A DNA stretch of 64,000 nucleotides, taken from contig JAGZSY010000002.1 of NCBI GenBank assembly GCA_018380885.1, positions 1 to 64,000 of the forward strand, read 5' to 3'. Origin of the DNA: Enterocloster asparagiformis (lineage in GTDB: Bacteria > Bacillota > Clostridia > Lachnospirales > Lachnospiraceae). Positions 18,327 through 27,251 of this stretch are shown piece after piece. The position numbers and the translations under genes were made by a program. The notes beneath the pieces were generated by a model. That model worked only from the letters and a program-made list of their open reading frames with translations. It had not been told where the DNA came from and made no database searches. Position 1 is the stretch's first letter. Every line of letters starts with the position of its first letter.

Positions 18327-19688
18327 TCACTCCGTCTTTTCTCCTTTAAGTTCTCTGCTCCTGTTTAACCGCCCGGCCGCCTCCAGCAGCGCGTTCCGTT
18401 CATTGGCTACGTGTCCGTCTGCCACCTGCCCGGCCAGTTTCTTCAATGTCTCCCCCAAATTCCTGCCCGGCGCATAACCGATCTGTATCAGATCAGCGCC
18501 GGATACCGCCAGTTCCCTCACTTGAAATACTTTTTCTTCCGCCAGAATTTCCGACAAAATCATCTCCAGCCGTCCGATTTCGTCAATCCGTTTTTGTATC
18601 AGCTGTGGGTTTTGTCCATATATGTCGCACTTGCGGACTTCCAGCAGCCTTTGCAGTTGTTCCCTCCCCAGGCGGTTCAGCCATCGCCGCAGGCTGCGAT
18701 GCGTTTTTTGAATGGATACGTCATGATATTTTACCAACTCTGTGATGTGCTTGCGGGAGACGGCATCAAATTTTAATCTGCGCATCACCCGATCAGAGAT
18801 TTCAGCTGAAACAGCGCTGTGCCCATAGAAATGGCCTGTTCCCCCCTCATCCTCCGTATAGCAGTACGGCTTTCCAATGTCATGGAGCAGCACGGAAAAC
18901 CGGACAATCTCATCGCTGTCCGCCGCCGCCAATGCCGCCAGCGTATGCTGCCAGACATCGAAGCTGTGATACAGATTGTTCTGCTCAAACCCGACCATGG
19001 GCTTTAATTCCGGCAGAATCGTCATAAATACGAACTGCGCGGACCGGATCTGGTTCACAAGGTCCCCTGCTTTGCCGGAAAACATCTTCCACAATTCGTC
19101 CCGCACGTTGTCCGCCGGCAGGGCCTCCAGTTTGTCCCTGTGATGCTCGGCCGCCCGGAGCGCCTCCTCATCCAGCTGAAAGCCCAGCAGAACAGCGCTG
19201 CGGACACTTCTCAGTATCTCCAGCCCGTTTTCTTCGAAACATCGGTAAGGATCTCCGACGCAGCGCAGGCGCCTGCGCCGCAGGTCCTCCCGCCCCATAA
19301 ACGGGTCCAACAGCCCCCGCCTCAGGCTGTACGCCATGGCGTTCACCGTGAAATGCCGGAGTCCCAGCTCCGTCTCCAGGCTTTGAACAAACTCATCACC
19401 ACCGGACGCTTCTCCGCCAAGAGCTACAATTTCACAGCAAACGCCTTCGTGTTCAAGACCAACCGTCCCATCCTGCGCGCTGACTGTCAATCGGCCCAGG
19501 CCCGAATCGGCAAACAGCGCGGCCGTCTCAGAGGGCCCTGCGGACGCCGCAATCTCCCAAATTTCCGGACTGCGGCCTAAAAGGCAGTCTCTCACGCACT
19601 CCCCCGCCAAATATACCTCATAGCCCGCAGCCTCCAGCCGCTTCAGAACCAGTCGCGCTGGCATGGCAGGCTCAATTTCCCATTTCAC
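18327..19688 (-). CDS. CCA-transferase homologue with HD domain, catalytic acids lost
   Basis: 453 residues with the full architecture of a CCA tRNA nucleotidyltransferase: head (VYLAGECVRDCLLGR), neck and body, and an HD domain (LLHDIGKPY, HFYGHSAVSAEISDRVM). The catalytic DxD that should follow GRxP reads I43-W-E45, and the RRDFT motif reads RHFT (H112), so all three metal-binding acids are replaced. The usual GGxVRD is GECVRD. The HD residues look intact. I infer it does not add CCA and may act through its HD phosphohydrolase or as an RNA-binding protein. Its start overlaps the end of the next nucleotidyltransferase by 17 nt. Confidence 0.8.
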   Translation of the reverse strand: MKWEIEPAMPARLVLKRLEAAGYEVYLAGECVRDCLLGRSPEIWEIAASAGPSETAALFADSGLGRLTVSAQDGTVGLEHEGVCCEIVALGGEASGGDEFVQSLETELGLRHFTVNAMAYSLRRGLLDPFMGREDLRRRRLRCVGDPYRCFEENGLEILRSVRSAVLLGFQLDEEALRAAEHHRDKLEALPADNVRDELWKMFSGKAGDLVNQIRSAQFVFMTILPELKPMVGFEQNNLYHSFDVWQHTLAALAAADSDEIVRFSVLLHDIGKPYCYTEDEGGTGHFYGHSAVSAEISDRVMRRLKFDAVSRKHITELVKYHDVSIQKTHRSLRRWLNRLGREQLQRLLEVRKCDIYGQNPQLIQKRIDEIGRLEMILSEILAEEKVFQVRELAVSGADLIQIGYAPGRNLGETLKKLAGQVADGHVANERNALLEAAGRLNRSRELKGEKTE

Positions 19689-20706
19689 CTTTTACCACCC
19701 TCTCGTTCACACTGGCGGCAAAATCGCGGATTGCCTCCTCGTCCGGCAGCTCCGGCAGCGATGTGTTTTCCTTCGCGTACTCCAGGCGCCGTTCGTATTC
19801 GTTCACCAGCTCATAAAATTCCGGAACGGGCTGGCCGTTCGCATCCAGATACTCACCGTCACGGATTTCCATCAGCAGATCATGCTCCGCCTCCCGGTAC
19901 GTCACGATCTGCTCCTTTTCCAGTATATCCAGGCACATCATGTACAGGCGGATCAGGTGCATCATGTGTTTGCCCAGCTTTCCGTGGCTGATTGCGTTCT
20001 GGTTGCGCTTTCCGATCTTAGCATAGGATTTCACCACACTCTGCATCTCCGCCCACAGTCCTGCGTAATCCCGGAGCGGATAATGCTCCAGCGCAATATC
20101 CATAAAGATTTCCTGCTCCCAATCCTCGTGCACCGCCCGGTCGAGGTAAAGCTTTAGCGCAGCCCCGGGCATGGGGAAATACCGGGTTTTCCAGTCATAG
20201 CCCGCGTGCTCGATGGTTTTTAAAATGTGCTGTTCATTCTCCGCCTGGCCGACCAGGCGGGCTGCCTTGTTGTCCAGCCTGCGCAGCTGCTGGTTTGCGT
20301 AGCCCCCGAAGGTGTACACTGCCCGTTTGGACAAAAACATGTGGGCGTGATCCAGCAGCTCCCTCCCTGCCTGTGACACATACAGATAGTGCTCCGGCCT
20401 GTTCCCCAGCATCTCAATGGTGTTGGGATTACAGCTGCTCAGCAGCGCGATCAGCTTGTTGAACCCATAGATAGTGGTATCGGTCCGGTCGTCAACGATC
20501 TGGTCAAATTTCTGGCCGGTCAGTATTTCTCTCTTGCTGTTTAGCGCACATCCACGTATATCGAGATCGCTGTTTTCCCTGCTGGTCCCGTATGCGTGGC
20601 TGCCGCCCAGGGTCAGTATCACGATATTGCCGCCCAGATGACCGTCTTTTCTCAAAAAATCGTAATCCGGTCCCCGCAGCGTCTCTTGAATCTGATCAAG
20701 TGTCAC
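19672..20706 (-). CDS. Predicted nucleotidyltransferase (YcgL/COG3541 type)
   Basis: 344 residues. The pol-beta fold active site is intact: GGSHAYGTSRENSDLDIRG gives the GS and DxD residues at about 34-52. A helical C-terminal half follows, with the characteristic NPNTIEMLGNRPEHYL segment. The family is widespread but the substrate is not established. The ATG follows AAGGAGG. It lies directly upstream of, and overlaps, the CCA-transferase homologue and is probably in one transcript with the exonuclease gene about 90 nt before it. Confidence 0.8.
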   Translation of the reverse strand: MTLDQIQETLRGPDYDFLRKDGHLGGNIVILTLGGSHAYGTSRENSDLDIRGCALNSKREILTGQKFDQIVDDRTDTTIYGFNKLIALLSSCNPNTIEMLGNRPEHYLYVSQAGRELLDHAHMFLSKRAVYTFGGYANQQLRRLDNKAARLVGQAENEQHILKTIEHAGYDWKTRYFPMPGAALKLYLDRAVHEDWEQEIFMDIALEHYPLRDYAGLWAEMQSVVKSYAKIGKRNQNAISHGKLGKHMMHLIRLYMMCLDILEKEQIVTYREAEHDLLMEIRDGEYLDANGQPVPEFYELVNEYERRLEYAKENTSLPELPDEEAIRDFAASVNERVVKGEMGN

Positions 20707-20799
20707 CGTTCAATCCTCCTTATTGCATACAGATATGACGGCAGCGGTTCTCTTTGCCGTTCCGGCGCTGCCCGATATTCCCGCAAGGACGGCAGCACA

Positions 20800-21909
20800 T
20801 CAGCTGCTGTGCACAGCATTCTGCTTGCCCGAAGCCCCTGCGCCAAATACCGACGCCTCCTTGATATCCAGCTTCTTACACCACCCTCTCAGCTTTGACT
20901 CGTCATAATGGGACAGGAGGAAATCGTCCAGATTATAATCCAATTCAATGTCCGTCTTGATCGTAGCCAGCTGCTTGGAAAGCATTGCGGCCGCCTTCCC
21001 GCACAGTTCCCCATCCGCCCCTGTCTTGGTCAGCGCCTTGTAGGGTGATCTGCTGATCCCCAGGTTCAGCTTCCAGAAATCCTGTAACTCCTTTAACGAC
21101 TTTTTGTCCTGCTCCGCCTCGTGCAGCACGGCGTAGACCTCCTCCACGGTTCCGTACTCGTTCAGCAGCAGGGGCGCCGCGCTGGCAACGCCCTTCACGC
21201 CGGGAATGTTGTCCGAGGTGTCGCCCTGGATTCCCTTCAGGTCCGTGATCTGGCTGGGCCACACCCCCTCCTCCGCATAGACGTGCTCCGCGGTGAACTC
21301 GAAGGTTTTCTCCGGCAGATTGATGCCCTTTTTGTCCAGTCCGTAAGGCCCGTAATATTTTTCGTAGAGCTCATCGGCTTTCTCCTGGCGCGCCTGAACC
21401 ATCCATGCTCTGACGTTGTGCTCGTCGTCCACCAGCTGCAGATAGTCGTGATCCTTGGTCATCACTACCATGGGAATCTGATCCCGGAATTTCATCACCA
21501 GACTGCCCGCATAATCGTCTGCCTCATACTGGTCGCTGTAGAGCACCTTAAAGCCCACGTCCTCCAGAATCTGCTCCAGCAGGACAAACTGCTGCTTTAA
21601 CGGCTCCGGCGTGGATGTCCTGGTGCCTTTGTAATCCGGGTACAATTCCCGCCGAAAGGTGTCCCTGGTCTTGTCAAATACAAAGGCCACGTGATCCGGC
21701 TGCTGCCGTTTCACCAGGGAGGCCACAGCCTTCAGGACGCCGAATATTCCATTGGTATAGGTCCCGTCCCCGGCATGCAGAATCTTATCATAATGCCGCT
21801 GCTTCTCCTCGTCGGTCTTGGCAAAGAGGATTTCCCGCGGCAGCACCGCGTAGTAACAGGTTGACAGAAGGGACGAGCCGTCCACAATCACAAATTTTTT
21901 CACTGACAT
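20800..21909 (-). CDS. 5'-3' exonuclease, Pol I N-terminal-like
   Basis: About 369 residues. It matches the stand-alone FEN/Pol I exonuclease fold: FVIVDGSSLLSTCYYAV at the start, AFVFDKTRDTFRRELYPDYK, the acidic metal site DQYEADDYAGSL, VVMTKDHDYLQLV, and the helix-hairpin-helix DLKGIQGDTSDNIPGVKGV. No polymerase domain is present. I place the start at the ATG for MSVKKF (21909); two upstream in-frame ATGs have no better ribosome site. Such enzymes remove RNA primers or flaps. Confidence 0.88.
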   Translation of the reverse strand: MSVKKFVIVDGSSLLSTCYYAVLPREILFAKTDEEKQRHYDKILHAGDGTYTNGIFGVLKAVASLVKRQQPDHVAFVFDKTRDTFRRELYPDYKGTRTSTPEPLKQQFVLLEQILEDVGFKVLYSDQYEADDYAGSLVMKFRDQIPMVVMTKDHDYLQLVDDEHNVRAWMVQARQEKADELYEKYYGPYGLDKKGINLPEKTFEFTAEHVYAEEGVWPSQITDLKGIQGDTSDNIPGVKGVASAAPLLLNEYGTVEEVYAVLHEAEQDKKSLKELQDFWKLNLGISRSPYKALTKTGADGELCGKAAAMLSKQLATIKTDIELDYNLDDFLLSHYDESKLRGWCKKLDIKEASVFGAGASGKQNAVHSS

Positions 21910-21956
21910 ATTCGATTCCATCTCTTTCATTTTTGATTAACCCGGCGGGCCTGAGG

Positions 21957-22071
21957 CCGCAGCACCGGCATTTCTGTTACCGCGGTTCCTGCATTTCTCC
22001 GACCGCAGCACCGGTATTTATTCAACCATCGCACCGGCATCTCTTCGACCGCCACCACGGCATCTCTCAGT
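21957..22071. repeat. Five tandem 23-bp repeats
   Basis: Five consecutive degenerate copies of a 23-bp unit (starts 21957, 21980, 22003, 22026, 22049), each beginning CCGCAGCACCGG or a close variant and continuing catttctt. The last copy overlaps the stop codon of the next gene. The period is not a multiple of three and no open frame runs through it. It occupies most of the gap between the exonuclease and the unknown gene. Confidence 0.75.
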
Positions 22072-23224
22072 TGTATTTATGGTAACACTCATACCACTCA
22101 GGTGTTTCCCCGTATTCCTCCAGAAGCAGCGCTTCCGCCCGCTCCGCCAGAAACAAGGTCTGGACCCTCAGGTTCTCCAGATTCATGCGGCACTCCTCCT
22201 GACTCTGGGGGCTGAGCCCGTCCACCCGCAGCAGCTGCCGGCAAAAATTGATGCCGGACACCTCCAGAATAAACGTGTGGCGGCGCCAGATATGGCCTCC
22301 GAAGTCGATGCTGAGGCGGTAGATATAACCGTGCCCACTCTTCATCTGCGCTTTAAAGCAGAAATTCCTGGCATCCAGGAATTTAAAGCCTGTGCCTTTA
22401 AAAGCGCTGTTAAAGGCCTGTTTTACCGAACAGCCCTTTCGGGTGGCGTTGAGGTTCCTGCTGAATTTATTTGGCAGCGCCAGCTGCTCCAGCTCCAGCC
22501 TAAGCTGCTCTAGCTTCTCCCTCACCCGCAGTTCCCGGCGCTTTACTTTTTCCCACTCCTCCCCCGCGTACGCCTCCACATACCGGCTGTCCGTGAGCGT
22601 CCCCATCTGCTCCAAAAACAGCTGCTCCAGCCGTGAAAACGGCTCCGGCAAGCGCCCACGGCCGTCCACCTCCAGGCGCAGCACTACCCGGAAAAAGGCG
22701 GTCCCCGCATTCCGGCAGATCACCGCCATATTGTCAAAACGGCTGCCTGGGTAGTCTGTGACATCGTCGGAAAAGCAGGCCAGTTCTGCTGTTTTCACGG
22801 AATCCGCCGCTCTGAGCCCCTCCAGCCCCACCGCGATCTTCCCGGGACACCGGGCATTTGTCAGCTTCCTCATAAAGGAAACCATCTCTTCAAAGGCTGG
22901 CTCCCGAAGCGGCCCTCCCGCCTCCGCAAGGTTGGTGAATATCTGCGCGCTCCCGGTCTCCTCCGATCCCCCGTACCCGGCCGCCTCGTATGCGTTCAGC
23001 CAGGGACAGACCGCAGTCAGTCGGTCTGCCCTGGATTTCTCCTGACGTTCATGAAACGGCCAGTCGGGCTGAATCAGAAAGCGGATGCCGCCCCAGACGA
23101 CCCCCGCCTGCCCCAGAAGCGCGCCGACAGCTTCCAGGGAATCTTTGTATTTCATTTCCTTCGACATGACCAAAAACCGGTCCTCTTTATACCATTTCAT
23201 GACCTGCTCCGCTTCTGCAATCAT
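22067..23224 (-). CDS. Hypothetical 385-aa protein
   Basis: I do not recognise the family. The protein is soluble with no signal peptide. The N-terminal half is mixed, the middle has a charged helix likely to be coiled coil (WEKVKRRELRVREKLEQLRL), and the C-terminal half is beta-rich (YIYRLSIDFGGHIWRRHTF) followed by a helix. An in-frame ATG at 23200, preceded by GGAGCAGG, is an alternative start. It is on the same strand as the exonuclease, separated by the tandem repeats. Confidence 0.65.
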   Translation of the reverse strand: MIAEAEQVMKWYKEDRFLVMSKEMKYKDSLEAVGALLGQAGVVWGGIRFLIQPDWPFHERQEKSRADRLTAVCPWLNAYEAAGYGGSEETGSAQIFTNLAEAGGPLREPAFEEMVSFMRKLTNARCPGKIAVGLEGLRAADSVKTAELACFSDDVTDYPGSRFDNMAVICRNAGTAFFRVVLRLEVDGRGRLPEPFSRLEQLFLEQMGTLTDSRYVEAYAGEEWEKVKRRELRVREKLEQLRLELEQLALPNKFSRNLNATRKGCSVKQAFNSAFKGTGFKFLDARNFCFKAQMKSGHGYIYRLSIDFGGHIWRRHTFILEVSGINFCRQLLRVDGLSPQSQEECRMNLENLRVQTLFLAERAEALLLEEYGETPEWYECYHKYN

Positions 23225-23360
23225 TGCCGTCCCGTATCCCTGTACCTGGTATTGGGCGCGGCTAAAGATATTCTATCATATCCGTCGCAGGTTTTACAGC
23301 CCAACCTGCGGTTTGCGCGCATCAGGGCAGGAAATTGGGAGTCTGGCCTGAGATATCGAA

Positions 23361-23389
23361 AGCGCTCCGGAGTCCCTCACCGGAGCGCT
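23361..23389 (-). terminator. Terminator of the LexA-box gene
   Basis: A perfect 10-bp stem, AGCGCTCCGG with CCGGAGCGCT around a 9-nt loop, 13 nt after the stop codon. The T run behind it on the - strand is short. Confidence 0.6.
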
Positions 23390-23402
23390 AAAATACAGGC
23401 TT

Positions 23403-23732
23403 CTATTTTTGTAAAAGGCCTACCGGGCCGGGCCATACAGTCTCAAGCCTCCGCCGCAGACCATAAATCGCGGACTCCAGCCGCTGCCGCACCTTGGTAT
23501 CCATCCGCTCCGGCAGGCAAAACCACTGGCTCTCCTCCCCTGCGCCTTCCGCCTGGGTACAGTCAGCCGCCTGAGCCTTGTACCAAAGCTCCAATGCCAT
23601 CTGGACGGTGATCTCCCGGTCGTGGTAGTAGTATAAGTTCGCACTGGTCGAAGCCACAATGTCCTCGATCAGCAGTCTGGCATCCTGATTCTCAAACATA
23701 ACCTCGTCAAGGTTGTCTCTGGTAATTTTCAT
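23403..23732 (-). CDS. Small LexA-box-controlled protein of unknown function
   Basis: 109 residues from the ATG at 23732, preceded by GGAGGGG. The product is a mostly helical, acidic protein (ENQDARLLIEDIVASTSANL) with a basic helix near the end (VRQRLESAIYGLRRRLETVW). There is no signal peptide, and the two cysteines form no motif. Its promoter carries two strong LexA-type operators, so it is probably damage-induced. It is not recognisable as YneA, RecX, ImuA or another standard SOS protein. Confidence 0.7.
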   Translation of the reverse strand: MKITRDNLDEVMFENQDARLLIEDIVASTSANLYYYHDREITVQMALELWYKAQAADCTQAEGAGEESQWFCLPERMDTKVRQRLESAIYGLRRRLETVWPGPVGLLQK

Positions 23733-23786
23733 ACAATCACCCCTCCGTCCTTGCAGCGCTGTAGCGCAAAATAGTTTGATTTCATA

Positions 23787-23800
23787 AGAACATATGTTCT
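23787..23800. promoter_or_regulatory. LexA-type operator 1
   Basis: AGAACATATGTTCT contains the perfect palindrome GAAC-ATAT-GTTC, matching the Gram-positive DinR/LexA box core. It sits just downstream of the predicted transcription start. Confidence 0.75.
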
Positions 23801-23815
23801 CTTTTGTATATTTCC

Positions 23816-23844
23816 ATCCTACCACGAACATTTGTTCTTGTCAA
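23816..23844 (-). promoter_or_regulatory. Promoter with LexA operator in its spacer
   Basis: On the - strand TTGACA (23844-23839), a 17-nt spacer and TAGGAT (23821-23816). A second box, CGAACATTTGTTCT (23825-23838), fills almost the whole spacer, so repressor binding would occlude RNA polymerase directly. Confidence 0.8.
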
Positions 23845-23848
23845 GTAC

Positions 23849-23896
23849 AAAACGCAAGCCCTGCCCTGCAAAATATCTGCGCAGGACAGGGCTTGC
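23849..23896 (-). terminator. Terminator of the ROK/SIS operon
   Basis: Arms 23854-23869 and 23881-23896 pair at 15 of 16 positions, with GTTTTG following on the - strand. It separates the sugar operon from the LexA-controlled promoter. Confidence 0.75.
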
Positions 23897-23905
23897 CCCC
23901 ATAAG

Positions 23906-24841
23906 TCAGGACTTTCCCCTTATTTTACAGACGGCCAGGGCGGCAGCCCCCAGCAGCGCTCCGTCATATCCCAGAGCCGTTGTGCGAATCTGGGGCCTGT
24001 TCCCCTTTACCGCGACAGTCTCCCGCTCCAGAGCTTCAAGCAGGGGTTTTTGGTACCGGTCGAACACCAGGGAAAGACCGCCCCCGATGATCACCTTTTC
24101 CGGATCCAGAAGGGCGCAGCAGGCGGCGATCGCCTGGCCCAGATATATTCCCTCCATACGAAACGCCTCCAGCGCCACCTGGTCCCCCTGATCCGCCAGG
24201 CGGGTGATCGCCACCCCATCCGGGGGCTCTCCATCAATCTCGGACAGGCCGCCCAATTTTAAATAGGTGGCGGCCAAGCCCCTGCCCGAGGCGTAATTTT
24301 CCAGAGAATCCCGCCTGCTTCCGGAACCTTTTAACCCCTCATCCACGCGGATATTTCCAACTTCACCGGCGCTTCCCCGCGCTCCACGGTAAAGCTGTCC
24401 GTTGATAAACAGCGCTCCGCCGATGCTGTTGCTCACCGTCATATACAGAAAATGATCCGTATCTTTGCAGCAGCCGTACCGCTTCTCCGCCAGCGCGCAG
24501 GCATTGCAGTCATTGTCAATGTACACAGGCAGTCCAAAGCGCTCCCGGATAATTTCGCCGATGGGAAGCTCGTAAATCCCCATAAAAGAAGCGGACAGCC
24601 ATATTCCCCGCTCCGGGTCCGCCAGCCCTGGTATGGTCATGCCGACGGCCTTCACCTCCACGCCCGGATTCTCCTCCAGAATCCGCTCCATAGCGCTGCA
24701 AATTTCCTCCGTCACGCCCTCCGACGTCATCTGTTTCCAGCGGTATTTGCGCTTGCAGAGAATTTGCCCCTGCTCCGTCACAAGGCCCGTCACATACTTT
24801 GACCCGCCCACGTCCACCGCCAATATAGCTCCTCGATCCAT
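23906..24841 (-). CDS. ROK-family sugar kinase
   Basis: 311 residues from the ATG at 24841 (AGGGTGG upstream); the longer frame runs back into the SIS gene. It shows the actin-like ATPase fold: phosphate 1 loop LAVDVGGSKYVTGLV, the DNDCNACALAE catalytic region, GGALFINGQLYRGARGSAGE, and adenosine motif IIGGGLSLVFDRY. The ROK zinc motif CxCGxxGCxE is absent. It probably phosphorylates a hexose or aminosugar released or isomerised by the neighbouring SIS enzyme. Third gene of the operon, 22 nt after the SIS stop. Confidence 0.85.
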   Translation of the reverse strand: MDRGAILAVDVGGSKYVTGLVTEQGQILCKRKYRWKQMTSEGVTEEICSAMERILEENPGVEVKAVGMTIPGLADPERGIWLSASFMGIYELPIGEIIRERFGLPVYIDNDCNACALAEKRYGCCKDTDHFLYMTVSNSIGGALFINGQLYRGARGSAGEVGNIRVDEGLKGSGSRRDSLENYASGRGLAATYLKLGGLSEIDGEPPDGVAITRLADQGDQVALEAFRMEGIYLGQAIAACCALLDPEKVIIGGGLSLVFDRYQKPLLEALERETVAVKGNRPQIRTTALGYDGALLGAAALAVCKIRGKS

Positions 24842-24863
24842 ACGCCACCCTGCTTTCCCCGAA

Positions 24864-25975
24864 TCAGTCGGAAAAACTCGGCTCCATAGCCTGCTTTGCC
24901 CAGGTGTTGACGCCCTCCGTGGGGTCAAAGCCCAGATGGCTGCCGATTTCATAGGCCAGCACCTGCATGGGAACCATATACTCCACTGCGGTGAGAAACT
25001 CCTGATTGACCGCCCGGAAGGTCAGCGCCAGCGGATCTCCCTCTCCGTCGGCCTCCCCGCAGACCATCACGCAGTTGTCCGTCATGCGGCGGATTACCTT
25101 AAAAAGCTCCTTCATCCGCTCCTTCTCCGGACCGTCCTCAGCGCAGAGGAAGAAAATCACATCCCCCTGCTTCACCGTGCGGATGGGCCCGTGCATGAAC
25201 TCCTCCAGCTCGTAGGCCACGGTCAGCCTCCGATGGGTCTCAATGAATTTCAGCGCCGTCTCCAGGGCTGTGGCATAGTTGGCCCCGTAGCCGATCACGC
25301 GGAAATAGGGCGCGTTCATCACCACGTCCTGATGGTCCTCAAACCACTTGACCGACCGCTTCGCCGCATCCGCACAGCTCTCAACCAGCCCCTCCATTCC
25401 CGCAATGTACATCTCATACTCCTCCCGGCTGATGGTCCCCAGCGCCAGCGCAGCCTCCACAAAGCACAGCAGCAGCATGAAAATCCCGGTGGAGTGGCCC
25501 TTGGTGGACGGCAGGGCTTCCTCGTGACCCGAGGGCTTCACCATGACCACATCGCACTCCCGGGCCAGCACGCCCTCCGGGTTCAAAGTGGTGCATACCA
25601 CCGGTATCCCCTGGGCCCTGGCAGCCCTGGCCGTGATCACCGCCCCCTGGACCGGCCGGATTCAGCCGGACAGATCACCACCATCTCCTCCGGGCGGTAT
25701 ACCCCGCCTGCGTTCAGCCCCTCGTGGTTGTTGAACAGCATGGGATAGCTGTAGGTTGCCTCGACCTTTAACAGCTTGACCGCCACGTACTTCATAATCA
25801 GGCCCACATGGGACGGCGAACCGGAGCCGCTGAAATAAATCCTCCTGAAGCGGTGGCTGACAAACAGATTTACAAAATCCCGCGTAAGCTCCTCCCGCCC
25901 GTCCAGACAGCGTTTAAAATACCCTGGCTCCGCAAAAATCTCCTCCAGCATCGCGCTTGCTCTCTCGCTCTTCAT
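24864..25975 (-). pseudogene. SIS-domain sugar isomerase/deglycase, frameshifted
   Basis: The gene starts at 25975 after AAGGAGGAAGG. It reads IYFSGSGSPSHVGLIMKYVA (first SIS fold), then the frame breaks at AESGRSRG (about 25645-25650) in a CCCCC run on the + strand. One extra C would restore 'SRGAVITARAARAQGIPVV' and a 370-residue protein with a second SIS fold (VIGYGANYATALETALKFIE, YELEEFMHGPIR). The overall layout is that of GlmS/FrlB/AgaS-type isomerases. It may be a true mutation, phase variation or a sequencing error. It lies between the ROK regulator and ROK kinase. Confidence 0.8.
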
Positions 25976-26022
25976 CTTTGTACCTTCCTCCTTGGATGAT
26001 ATATTCAACAGTTTACCCGATG

Positions 26023-27165
26023 TCATCCCTGCACACGGATATCCTGCTGTTCAATCTGCGTCACGGCGAAATCAATGGCCCCCAACGCCCCGGCCCTGGC
26101 GCCCAGGGATGCCAGGCAGATATCCGCCCGGATGGGCGTCAGCCGCGCCACCTCATCCTGAAGCCGACCGATCACTGTCCCCATGGACTCCGCCACACTC
26201 CCGCCGATCACCACCCTGGCAGGGTTCAGCAGGCTGATGGAATTGGCCAGCGCCACGGAGAGCTCCCTGATAAAATACGACGACTCCCCCTCTGCCTGCG
26301 GCTCCCCCTGACCGCAGGCGGCAAACAGTTCTTCTGCGCTGCGGCCGCCGCGGGACAGCGCGGCTCCTGAGCATTTTCGCTCCAAAACTCCCTGACGGCC
26401 GGTGTGGTTGAACTCCCCCAGCTCCACATCCCGGCTGTCCAGAAAAAATCCGATCTCCCCCGCGCTTCCGTTAGCTCCGCAAATCAGCTGGCCGCCGCAG
26501 ATCAGCGCGCTGCCCAGCCCGGTTCCGATCCGCACAAACAGCATGTCGTCCACCTGACCGCCAGAGCCCAGCCACCGCTCCCCCAGGGCCGCCAGATTAA
26601 CGCCGTTGCCCACAAAGACAGGAAAATGGAAATAGCTGCTCAGCCGGGACCCCAGGGCCAGATTGCTCCAGCCCAGGGACTTGGCGCTCACCACCCTGTC
26701 CTTGTCCGCCACAATCCCCGGGACGCCGACTCCCATTGCAAAAATATCTTTGTCCTCTAATCCTCCGGCCTCAATGGCCTTCCCAATCATACCGATCACC
26801 TCGTCCACATCGGACTTGGTGGGCCCGCTCCACTCATAATCCACGTTTCCATCTAAATCGGTGATCAGCAGATGGATATCGGCGCTGGCAATGTCCACTC
26901 CGATGCAGTACGCCGATTTCGGGTTAAAGCCCAACATAATCGAAGGGCGCCCTACCCCGCCGGCAGACGACTTCTCATACTCCACAATCAGCTTTTTCTC
27001 CACCAATTCGTCCACAATGGTGCTGACCGTGGTCTTGCTCAGCCCTAAAAGCCTGGCGATCTGCGCCCGGCTGACCGGCTGCCGTTCCTTCACCGTGCTG
27101 AGAATCAGAGAACGGTTGATCCTTCGGATCAGCTCCAAATGTCCCGTATTACCGCCTTTTTCCAT
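26023..27165 (-). CDS. ROK-family transcriptional repressor (NagC/XylR type)
   Basis: 380 residues from the ATG at 27165, with GGGAG upstream. The N-terminal winged helix (VSRAQIARLLGLSKTTVSTI, residues about 33-52) is followed by a ROK sugar-binding domain (CIGVDIASADIHLLITDLDG, VGNGVNLAALGERWLG, CGANGSAGEIG). The zinc cluster of true ROK kinases is not seen. First gene of the sugar operon. The palindrome just downstream of its own promoter suggests autoregulation. Confidence 0.88.
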   Translation of the reverse strand: MEKGGNTGHLELIRRINRSLILSTVKERQPVSRAQIARLLGLSKTTVSTIVDELVEKKLIVEYEKSSAGGVGRPSIMLGFNPKSAYCIGVDIASADIHLLITDLDGNVDYEWSGPTKSDVDEVIGMIGKAIEAGGLEDKDIFAMGVGVPGIVADKDRVVSAKSLGWSNLALGSRLSSYFHFPVFVGNGVNLAALGERWLGSGGQVDDMLFVRIGTGLGSALICGGQLICGANGSAGEIGFFLDSRDVELGEFNHTGRQGVLERKCSGAALSRGGRSAEELFAACGQGEPQAEGESSYFIRELSVALANSISLLNPARVVIGGSVAESMGTVIGRLQDEVARLTPIRADICLASLGARAGALGAIDFAVTQIEQQDIRVQG

Positions 27166-27187
27166 AGAATACACTCCCGATGTTTAA

Positions 27188-27251
27188 TTAGTCCAGTAAT
27201 TGAACTAATTGGCTTTGACTCTATCATAGTACAGATCGAAAAAATATGCAA
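27188..27251 (-). promoter_or_regulatory. Promoter and palindromic operator of the ROK operon
   Basis: On the - strand TTGCAT (27251-27246), 17 nt, TATGAT (27228-27223). Just past the likely start is TTAGTCCA-GTAAT-TGAACTAA (27188-27208), an inverted repeat with 7 of 8 matching positions, resembling XylR/ROK operators. Confidence 0.65.

Noticed and set aside
21957-22071. CRISPR array
   Set aside because: The 23-bp units are directly adjacent with no spacers and are degenerate.
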